Positions 57,501 through 64,000 of a stretch of 64,000 nt of DNA are shown here, piece after piece. Position numbers and translations under genes: made by a program. The notes below the pieces were generated by a model that saw only the letters and a program-made list of their open reading frames with translations, was not told the DNA's origin and made no database searches. Location of the stretch: positions 1-64,000 of the forward strand of contig NZ_JAILGZ010000153.1 in NCBI RefSeq assembly GCF_024696245.1, in the 5' to 3' direction. Position 1 is the stretch's first letter; each line of letters opens with the position of its first letter. The DNA is from Treponema sp. GTDB taxonomy: Bacteria > Spirochaetota > Spirochaetia > Treponematales > Treponemataceae.

Positions 57501-58902
57501 CTTCAGCCTGTTCATAGATAGAACTGAAAGGAATGTCTGCATGAGCATTAAAGCGGAGCTGACGTGAAAGTTTGAATGTAAAGGTATTTGACGCCGTAAC
57601 GTCTTCTGTTGCAGGAGTTTTCAAAACCGTTACAGTATGAGTTATCACAACAGCATATACCCCTGTGCCTTTACTTGTTTTTCGGGATACGGACACATTC
57701 CAGTCAGAAGTTTCTATCCCGCTTTCCGGAATTGTATCTCCTGAGAAACTATAATTGGACATGTCTTCTGTCTGTGCCGGAAAATCTTCAAGAGTTGAAT
57801 ATTTTGCAAGAAGAAGTTTTTTTCCATAATCAAACGAGCCTACAACGGCAGCCCCCGTTACTTTTGTTTCAAAATAAAGGGTTCTTTTCAGTGTAGTATA
57901 CGTTGCATCTACGCTCTTTACCTGATCAAAGGTAAATGTGTGCCATACAGCATTTTCAGGATCAAGAGCATAATTTTCACTCCACTGAGGGACAACTTCT
58001 ACAGAACGCTCTGCAAGGCTGCCGCTGGAAGTATACTGCTTTAATCCGTTGAACAGAATACAGACGTCAGCAGCCATTGCGTTTTCGTCAAGCGTATAGT
58101 AAAGATCCTCATAATCATCATCTTCTCCACCGTCATCAGCAGAAGAAGCCGGATGTTTTTTCAGCTGATCAGAAACCTGCTGTTCAACAATTTTTTTATT
58201 GAATGCCTCTGTTGTAAACGCATTTCCGTCCTGGGCAATTTCTATAACGGAATCAGCCGATGCAAACTGTGAATCTGCAGCAAAAGAATAGAGCCCTTCC
58301 TGCGGCTCAGCATCTGAGAATGATTTCAGCAGGACGTCATCAGAATACATTTTTCTTAAGATCTGATGATTAAATCCTCCTTCAAGAACAACGTTGTAGA
58401 ACTGTCTTTTTCCATAAGCTCCTGAAATTGTTGAATATCCTTTATAGGAATTTCCGCCTCCGTTGAGGACATAAGGCGTAAACAGATGGGTTCCGATAAT
58501 GTAAGGCTGGGTCTTACCCGTTGCAATTGAATTGGATGCACCTTTCAGATACGGAATGTTAGTAACGCCGTCATTCGTCTGTTTCTTAAGCTTTTCTATT
58601 TCTGCAGCGGCTTTCTGTGCAGCCTTATTGGCTTTATACAGGGCAACACCTGCAGCAATTCCTGCTCCGATCGCAAGGATGCCGACGGCAATTGCCGCAC
58701 CTGTAAGATGAGGAACGGAACGTATTACGACTACATCCTTTTCCTTAATCCTGTAATCCGGACCTGCTTCATGACCGTTGACGAATATCTTATGATTTTC
58801 CCATTTAATGTCTTCAAAACATTCCTTTATCCTTTTGCCGGCAGGAACTACAACCTTTACAAAACTGTCTGAAAAATCTCTGTATCTTAATACTTCTGCC
58901 AT
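54562..58902 (-). CDS. Phage tail tip / host specificity protein J-like
   Basis: 1446 aa; N-terminal ubiquitin-like segment with hydrophobic stretch (AIAVGILAIGAGIAAGVALYKA), PYIIGTHLFTPYVL; position after NlpC/P60. Confidence 0.78.
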   Translation of the reverse strand: MAEVLRYRDFSDSFVKVVVPAGKRIKECFEDIKWENHKIFVNGHEAGPDYRIKEKDVVVIRSVPHLTGAAIAVGILAIGAGIAAGVALYKANKAAQKAAAEIEKLKKQTNDGVTNIPYLKGASNSIATGKTQPYIIGTHLFTPYVLNGGGNSYKGYSTISGAYGKRQFYNVVLEGGFNHQILRKMYSDDVLLKSFSDAEPQEGLYSFAADSQFASADSVIEIAQDGNAFTTEAFNKKIVEQQVSDQLKKHPASSADDGGEDDDYEDLYYTLDENAMAADVCILFNGLKQYTSSGSLAERSVEVVPQWSENYALDPENAVWHTFTFDQVKSVDATYTTLKRTLYFETKVTGAAVVGSFDYGKKLLLAKYSTLEDFPAQTEDMSNYSFSGDTIPESGIETSDWNVSVSRKTSKGTGVYAVVITHTVTVLKTPATEDVTASNTFTFKLSRQLRFNAHADIPFSSIYEQAEDDDGSVIWQKKYACPVTIKLSSSTRKLASGSDVSDCYVQWIQSTVADENRSLESGSWVAEKIIGSREAALSTIIGLRIESTTSNEDKLGKISIETSGIAPVYDSENEEWKMNEAETDFERESTANPASWLLEILTSSKHTPSQIDVSEIDLDSFADLYKYCEENALEYNRVITDGIAKSDLFENILSACNAVMYQNIYGKIAVAIDSVRENASFILNEQNLISFKYEKTLARKTDGLKVKYVDAAAGYVENSFIQLYDTSIDPDNRPLNSVLRDLPLTGITDIKQARRAAVRMMRSERLRPKTAKAVIGAEGVYFVPLDKVLVQHPSLKNGLGNSEVRSLITETDEHGITWITGLKLCDKISLESDRTYFMIVQCVSASYCTQRSFEIEGADGLTDMVYFTSASKINASVETVFPHAGDILSYGTDLQTLTSAMTVTAIEPADNRGYTLTLVDYNESIFAEPDLPDFPEYEGHFTTAVKVPSSVPSEVPDDTVTYDVLANAVSEATADVKDEIVEEIETDSFTAYVYSDVTSAGFAVNDSNKTTQAQTVEILCHVIIADEEQEFNFGTPSLPAGWSYTTDYHTIKITVPAGREITSGQIQIPLQYREVISVGELVDENGVAYTDGNGKGYKTYELGTTLLTYNMPFGYTGVKGGRYRGAFNEWDGNRDGDDVVRIVFKAEDSEAWLYSNNFIPGDYFTWTGETTDFTVDGSTPYIWTAVANCVEGAELKKSRVYVFNGLLSEYLWSEDSTVSHNMTAMNDIMDVMETETAKLADNNVVAEAYLSKLVASDAFIDRLVAKSAFVESLKATQGFFDSIESKNGKFTQAEITGAITGTLKLSQGIGFLNKITGANSDSLISKIASIIGNWPYLVSGYKVYLNGVLSIQTESQKISIEPQYFIYLGQGKFGCFGIEIAKKTGGTGTAATYTSGEASSELRLARIYIQDSDLSTLNQLDEYDLFSGSHVYFTDNLKVLYYDLII

Positions 58903-58903
58903 G

Positions 58904-59275
58904 TTACACCACCTTAAAATATTTTCTGTTTCTTAAAGCAAAAGTCGGGCTTATGCGCACCCCGCTGTCCGTCATGTGAATGCAGGTCCTTGAATCGAGA
59001 AGATATCCAATGTGAATTTCATTTTGATAGGTACACTGAACGATGTCACCGCCGACGGCTTCAGCTTCCGTAATCTGTTCAACATTAAGCTTTCCGGCCG
59101 TTTCTGCCAGAGTGTCAGAAACAACGTGAACTGCATTTATATCAATAAGGGGAGTTCCGGCTCTTCTGCACATTTCAAGCACAATCCCGTAACAGTCCAT
59201 TCCGTCTTTATCGCGTCCATTTAATTTAAAGGGAACAGTAAGAAGATCATCATATTTCATACTTCCTACAGTCAA
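58904..59275 (-). CDS. NlpC/P60-like tail tip peptidase
   Basis: GMDCYGIVLEMCRRAG catalytic Cys; NEIHIGYLLDSRTCIHM catalytic His; gpK-like position. Confidence 0.72.
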   Translation of the reverse strand: MTVGSMKYDDLLTVPFKLNGRDKDGMDCYGIVLEMCRRAGTPLIDINAVHVVSDTLAETAGKLNVEQITEAEAVGGDIVQCTYQNEIHIGYLLDSRTCIHMTDSGVRISPTFALRNRKYFKVV

Positions 59276-59284
59276 AAAGAAGGT

Positions 59285-59758
59285 TCAGGAGTTGCCGCGG
59301 TTATTCTGGGCACTCCAGATAAGAGTCGGAAAAGTCATAGAAAGGCGTTCGTCTTTATCAAACGTAAAATCAAGCTGAGTGCGGGAAACTGAGACCTTCC
59401 CGTAAGAATGAGAAAAACTTCTTAATTCCGTTACTTCTCCATCTTCATCTATAACCCCTGTTACATCAAGGGTAAGGGCAGAACCGGCATCAATGAGTTC
59501 AAAAAGGTTTTCTTCATCTGCTGCAATACTCAGCGTTCCGCCGCCTGAAAATCCGTATTCAAAGACTCCTGACTTATACGTGAATGCCGATGCTTTATAT
59601 ACATGGCCGTCATAGCTGAGATCTTCCGTGTCATTGATAAGGTAAAGGCTTACTTCATGCTCAGAGCCGTCACTGAGATAAGTTCCGTAAATATGAATTA
59701 AATACGGAAGTGAATATTCCCCGTTCCGCCTGATAAGCTTCTCGAAACTTGAATTCAT
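59285..59758 (-). CDS. Phage minor tail protein (DUF1833/DUF2163-like)
   Basis: YLINDTEDLSYDGHVYKASAFTYKSGVFEYGFSGGGTLSIA; position between tail genes. Confidence 0.55.
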   Translation of the reverse strand: MNSSFEKLIRRNGEYSLPYLIHIYGTYLSDGSEHEVSLYLINDTEDLSYDGHVYKASAFTYKSGVFEYGFSGGGTLSIAADEENLFELIDAGSALTLDVTGVIDEDGEVTELRSFSHSYGKVSVSRTQLDFTFDKDERLSMTFPTLIWSAQNNRGNS

Positions 59759-60102
59759 GCTTCATACACCTCCAGAGTTGCTTCCTTAGGATACTGGGAC
59801 TTATCAACAGAAGGCGGGGATGCCAGCATGTAGCACTGATTTTCTGAAGGATCAAGAATTGAAGGAATCTCAAATTCAAGTGCTCCCCCCTGCAGGTCTT
59901 CCTTATACCACCGCCAGAAGGCTTTTTCTTCCTCTTTAGTTTTCAGCAGAAGATTGAAAGAGTGGGTACACGGAACTGTAGAGTTCTTCCTGAACCTGCG
60001 TTTTCTTCCGCTTTCAAACTGAACTTCTACATAGTTTTCATCAGCTCCCGTCGTAAGTCCGTAAAACTTTTTATTTACACCTTCAGGCCACTGCACTGCC
60101 AT
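59755..60102 (-). CDS. Phage minor tail protein
   Basis: KKFYGLTTGADENYVEVQFESGRKRRFRKNSTVPCTHSFNLLLKTKEEEKAFWRWYKEDLQGG; between tape measure and tail tip genes. Confidence 0.6.
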   Translation of the reverse strand: MAVQWPEGVNKKFYGLTTGADENYVEVQFESGRKRRFRKNSTVPCTHSFNLLLKTKEEEKAFWRWYKEDLQGGALEFEIPSILDPSENQCYMLASPPSVDKSQYPKEATLEVYEA

Positions 60103-60113
60103 TATCCGTACTC

Positions 60114-62939
60114 CTAGCTTGAATAGTTTATGCCGTTTGCAGACATGTTTCCCTGCATCAGTTCACGCCTGTATGTCCCGGCTTCAAGACTTGCCTTTAC
60201 AGTCTTGTCAATAATTATGCGTATGTCATTGCCGCTATGCTGCACATCAACAGATGCAAGCCCGGCCGCATTATTCTGAACGTTAATGTTGTTCTGAACT
60301 GAACCACCTTTTCCTGCACCTATCATGTCAAAAAGAAGCCTCTGCTGCCTTCTGTTTAATATCATCTCTCCAGAGTTTACGTTTGCCTGAACCTTATCCC
60401 CGTAATAGGAATTTCCGCCTACAATACCACCCGTTGCAAAGGAAGGAGGAACCGGCTTTGCTCCAATTACGGCCGCAAGCTGAACACCTCCTAAAGCTCC
60501 CATCATTGCAGCAAGTGCCGGTCCTGCATACGGTCCTCCCTGAGCAAGGGCACTGGCGACTGCCTGGGCTACCTGTGCCGTAGTCTGTGCTATCTGTGCC
60601 GTCCATTCCCACATCTGGATCTTATATTTTTTCTGTGCTGCTTCCTTTTCAATCTGTTCCTGCCTTTCGTAATACTCCTCTTCAGTTACCTCTCCGGCTG
60701 CATACTGCTTTTCAAGTTCTGCCTGTCGGACGGTCGCTTCATTTTCTGCATTCTGCTGAACCATTGAACTTATCTGTGACATACACTGTGCATACTGATC
60801 AATAAAAGATGCAACCTGTGCAATGTCATATTCCACAAGAGAGGCCATAAGCTGACGGTGCTTTAATTCATAATCTTTCTTTACCTTGAGTTTATCCTCT
60901 TCCGTCATGTTTGCATAATCAAGTTCCAGCTGATGCAGTTCATTAAGAACCTTCTGACGGCCAGAAACTTCAGAATAGTTTGACTTAAAATCTTTTACAC
61001 GGTCTTCTGATTCAAAACTTTCTACACCTGACTTAAGGTCCTTTAATTCCTTTATACGCTGAATGTACAGTTCATAAAGTTCTGTGTCGTCTTTAACAGT
61101 TTCAGCTTCTGCCTCTAAAGCCGTTATCGTTTCTCCAAGGGATTCAGACAGCCCGAGTTCCTTAATTTCTTCATGTGCTTTAAGGTATTCTTCTGCCTCA
61201 GCCTTTACGCTTCCCATAGTTTCTGAGAGCCTGTCATATCCTGCTACTTCTTCAGAAAGAGCCTTTATCCTGGAAACAGCTGTCTTTGCGGCTTCACTTT
61301 CTGCATTTACTCCCGATTTAATCATGGTTATATATGCCTGAGTGTGAACGTTGAGAAGTTCACGGGCTTCTGCCTCTGCAGTTATTTCTTTTCCGGCTTT
61401 TCGGCGGGCTTCAATATTCTGTTCTGCAGCATTAATTTCTGCTTCATAGGATGAAACGGCTTCTGTCTGCTTCGTAATGTTCTTCTGTTTTTCAAGCTCT
61501 GCGGTCTGGGCTTTTATTGATGCCTTAATTTTTTCGTTTTCTTTATACCCTTCATTCAGTTTTTTTATATAAAAATCCTGTTCCTTGTTAAGGATTTCCT
61601 GTGCCTCAGCTTCTGCAGTAACTGGCTCTCCGGCCTTACGTCTGTTTTCAATTTCTTTTTCTGTCTTTGCTATAAGTTCGTCATATTCCTTTTCAATGTC
61701 AGATGTTGCCTGTTCATCAGCTTTCTGGATCTCCCGAAGATGTTTTTCGTAGCGAGCTTTAGCCTGATGAAGTGCCCCCTGTTCCGGACTACCGATTTCT
61801 CCAGAATCAAGCTGATAATCTCTATATACATTTTCAAGACGCTTTAATTCCTGTTCAGCTTCGGTAAGTTGCCTGTTTAATTCAGAAACTTTAGCGTAGG
61901 TTTCTTCAGTTCGCCATTCACTTGCATCAGCTGCAGCAGTATTTCTTTTTCCTGTAAGATCCTTAACTCTTGCCTGAGCTTTCGCAAGATCAACGTCTAT
62001 TGTTTTATACTGCTTCTGTATTTCATCAACGGCTTTTTTATATGCTTCAAGCTGTTCAGCACTGTTCTTTTCAACATAATCAACAGTACCGGCACCCTCG
62101 CTCTTAACTCCTGGAATAGACTCAATTATTCTTTTAATTCCTTCAACTTCAATTTCTGACTTCTTAAAACCAGATATTGCAGTATTAAGACCGTCTACAA
62201 TATAACCGAAACCTTTTGCCAGAGGATTAAGAAGAGCATTAATTCCACGCCCGATATTTTCCTTTAAGTCTCCCCAGGAGTTCTTCATCTTCTGAATTGC
62301 ACCTACGGAATTACTTATTTCTTCTGCAGCTCCCGCATACTGCTGTTTCAAAAGCTTTACACCCTCACCAGCTTTAAGCTGTTCAGAAGAAAGATTTTTT
62401 AATGCAGGGATTTGGCTTGAAAGTTCCCCTGCGTTTCCCTGTAAAGTTACATTTAACGCTTTAACTGCAGAACCTAAATCCATTACTCCGCTTTCTGCCA
62501 TATTGACTGCAGTCTGCATTATGTCCATGACTTCTGCTTCACTGCGCCCGTAACTTACCAGTTGGGACATAAAAGGAATAAGAGTTTCATCTCCTATAGT
62601 ACTTGTTGCCTGGAGCTGAGAGGCATAGTTTTTAAGCCGTTCTGTTGCAGAGTTATCATAATACGGATTGTTCTTTACAGCTGTAGAAAGAGTTAATTCT
62701 GCCCTCTGCTGAACAAGTGCTGCGTTTGAAAGGTCTTCTATGGTAGAAGCAACAGCAGAGACTGCTCCCTTTACAACTTTAAAAGCTCCTCCCAATGCGT
62801 TGATTGACTGAGCAAGTTTTACCCCAGAAGAACGTTGAACGGATTTCGTTAAATTATTAATAGAAGACACTATTTCATTAATACCTTTTTTAGCATCTTC
62901 AGTATCTGCACCTATTTTAATTCCAATATTCTTACTCAT
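60114..62939 (-). CDS. Phage tail tape measure protein
   Basis: 941 aa, long coiled coils, internal TP901-like segment ALVQQRAELTLSTAVKNNPYYDNSATERLKNYASQLQATSTIGDE, GGIVGGNSYYGDKVQANVNSGEMILNRRQQ. Confidence 0.93.
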   Translation of the reverse strand: MSKNIGIKIGADTEDAKKGINEIVSSINNLTKSVQRSSGVKLAQSINALGGAFKVVKGAVSAVASTIEDLSNAALVQQRAELTLSTAVKNNPYYDNSATERLKNYASQLQATSTIGDETLIPFMSQLVSYGRSEAEVMDIMQTAVNMAESGVMDLGSAVKALNVTLQGNAGELSSQIPALKNLSSEQLKAGEGVKLLKQQYAGAAEEISNSVGAIQKMKNSWGDLKENIGRGINALLNPLAKGFGYIVDGLNTAISGFKKSEIEVEGIKRIIESIPGVKSEGAGTVDYVEKNSAEQLEAYKKAVDEIQKQYKTIDVDLAKAQARVKDLTGKRNTAAADASEWRTEETYAKVSELNRQLTEAEQELKRLENVYRDYQLDSGEIGSPEQGALHQAKARYEKHLREIQKADEQATSDIEKEYDELIAKTEKEIENRRKAGEPVTAEAEAQEILNKEQDFYIKKLNEGYKENEKIKASIKAQTAELEKQKNITKQTEAVSSYEAEINAAEQNIEARRKAGKEITAEAEARELLNVHTQAYITMIKSGVNAESEAAKTAVSRIKALSEEVAGYDRLSETMGSVKAEAEEYLKAHEEIKELGLSESLGETITALEAEAETVKDDTELYELYIQRIKELKDLKSGVESFESEDRVKDFKSNYSEVSGRQKVLNELHQLELDYANMTEEDKLKVKKDYELKHRQLMASLVEYDIAQVASFIDQYAQCMSQISSMVQQNAENEATVRQAELEKQYAAGEVTEEEYYERQEQIEKEAAQKKYKIQMWEWTAQIAQTTAQVAQAVASALAQGGPYAGPALAAMMGALGGVQLAAVIGAKPVPPSFATGGIVGGNSYYGDKVQANVNSGEMILNRRQQRLLFDMIGAGKGGSVQNNINVQNNAAGLASVDVQHSGNDIRIIIDKTVKASLEAGTYRRELMQGNMSANGINYSS

Positions 62940-63005
62940 TTTGCTTGTTCCTTTTTTTATATAGTCTTATAATAAATATAAAGGAAGGTGTTAAAGGAGG
63001 GCATT

Positions 63006-63146
63006 ATGATAATATCGTTTATTTCATTATTAATACTCTGTTGGCTTATCAAAAAATATACAGATAATCATAAAAATTCTTCTAACTCAGTCTTTGATGA
63101 TGAAGACGATTTTTACAGTTATGTTAACGAGGATTTTAAAAATTAG
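63006..63146 (+). CDS. 46-aa single-TM protein with acidic C-terminus
   Basis: MIISFISLLILCWLIKKYTDNHKNSSNSVFDDEDDFYSYVNEDFKN; RBS AAAGGAGG; below the ORF-track length cutoff. Confidence 0.6.
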   Translation: MIISFISLLILCWLIKKYTDNHKNSSNSVFDDEDDFYSYVNEDFKN

Positions 63147-63186
63147 TTTTTACTGGGATTAATAAATACAAAAAGGAGGTTTAATT

Positions 63187-63351
63187 ATGTTCTGGGCAAT
63201 TATTTTTATTCTGATTATAGTCGCTATAGCTTTAGGACCTGAAAAGAAAATCTCCAAAGAAGAAGAAAAAGAAAATGAAAAATTCTGGGAAGAAGCTGCA
63301 ATTCTTAATACTGACGATCCGTTTGATTTAGATGCAGATGATTCTATATAA
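63187..63351 (+). CDS. 54-aa single-TM protein with acidic C-terminus
   Basis: MFWAIIFILIIVAIALGPEKKISKEEEKENEKFWEEAAILNTDDPFDLDADDSI; RBS AAAGGAGG. Confidence 0.6.
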   Translation: MFWAIIFILIIVAIALGPEKKISKEEEKENEKFWEEAAILNTDDPFDLDADDSI

Positions 63352-63385
63352 AACTATAGCTTTTACGGTATTTAGTTACTGTAAA

Positions 63386-63931
63386 TCAAAATAATTTATT
63401 AAAGTCGTCGATTCTTTTTTTATCTTCTTCCGTAAGTTCAGGAAGAATTTCCCATGCCTTCTGCATTTTCAGCATCTGCTTGTCGTAAGCCGTCTCTTTC
63501 CCCTTAACTTCATAAAGTCTGTAACCTATTACGTCCGTAAACTTACATTCCCTGAGTCCGTTAAAAAGTGCCTGAAACTTATACCAGTGCATGGAAGATT
63601 CTACAAGGTCAATGCCGTACTGCTGCATAAAGGCAGAATATATAAGGTCCGCATCAAGAGTGTAACTGTATGATATTAAATCCGGATTTTCTGATTCAGT
63701 ACTTCGTGGAAGTTCCCTTTTTGGGAACGCAAAAGCTTTTAAGGATTCAAAGCCTGATTTTCTGTCTTCCGGGACCTCTTCTTTATAAAGAAAATCAAAA
63801 TCCTCATAAAAAACTTTTTCATTCAGCATCTGAATGAAGCGGATCCAATAGTGAAAATCAGTCTTTATTTTAAAAGAACTTCCCGAAACCTTTACGGAAT
63901 CGGGAAGAACCTTTTTAGAAAGGTCTATCAT
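63386..63931 (-). CDS. Phage Gp15-like protein
   Basis: LPDSVKVSGSSFKIKTDFHYWIRFIQML; precedes tape measure. Confidence 0.7.
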   Translation of the reverse strand: MIDLSKKVLPDSVKVSGSSFKIKTDFHYWIRFIQMLNEKVFYEDFDFLYKEEVPEDRKSGFESLKAFAFPKRELPRSTESENPDLISYSYTLDADLIYSAFMQQYGIDLVESSMHWYKFQALFNGLRECKFTDVIGYRLYEVKGKETAYDKQMLKMQKAWEILPELTEEDKKRIDDFNKLF

Positions 63932-64000
63932 TTTGCAATGGTTGTAACATCAACAGCGGTAAGGTTTGTCCATACGTTACTTTCAACAGTGCCGGTATAA
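63928..64000 (-). CDS. Partial phage tail protein (C-terminus)
   Basis: ...YTGTVESNVWTNLTAVDVTTIAK*; stop overlaps the Gp15-like start. Confidence 0.55.
   Translation of the reverse strand, partial: YTGTVESNVWTNLTAVDVTTIAK

Larger units (their letters stand above)
48340..64000 (-). mobile_element. Integrated siphovirus-like prophage (tail and lysis end; right part outside window)
   Basis: Ordered tail genes (Gp15, tape measure, tail tip, NlpC/P60, gpJ-like, fibre), lysis-type genes and tRNA-fragment boundary. Confidence 0.9.

Overview
The window is a chromosomal segment of a spirochaete, most likely Treponema (FlaA sheath protein, spiro-SPASM-like protein, GGGtGRT protein, many TPR proteins). 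It joins the tail and lysis end of an integrated siphovirus-type prophage. Host part (~1-48.3 kb): flaA; a GerMN-like/amidase pair; a probable glycan-modification operon (ATP-grasp, SpsF-PseG-methyltransferase triple fusion, glycosyltransferase, SPASM protein); xseA-xseB-mutL; TPR proteins; an RsbU/V/W-like partner-switching operon; tmRNA; DUF4912-GH57-TPR and a giant SpoIIE-phosphatase sensor; a NifU-like + GGGtGRT pair; mtaB; bactofilin; AraC regulator; secA; lepB; TatD; miaA; an rRNA methyltransferase. Prophage part (~48.34-64 kb, continuing past the right edge): tail genes on the minus strand (Gp15-like, tape measure, tail tip, NlpC/P60, gpJ-like, tail fibre), then lysis-type genes, ending at a truncated tRNA-Arg(TCT) 3' fragment that looks like an att site. 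Best candidate system: a serine-recombinase gene (49789-50388) beside four promoterless tail-fibre C-terminal cassettes on the plus strand (50395-51362). They face tail-to-tail the expressed minus-strand fibre gene (51359-52672). All five tips begin at a shared DG(K/R/F)I(E/K/H) sequence motif, and one pair shares an exact 18-bp inverted repeat, which suggests a multi-state tail-fibre inversion (Min/shufflon-like) switch. Second candidate: about three ~101-bp tandem repeats directly upstream of ssrA, two of which carry a copy of the tmRNA 5' end. All calls come from reading the sequence; no database search was run.
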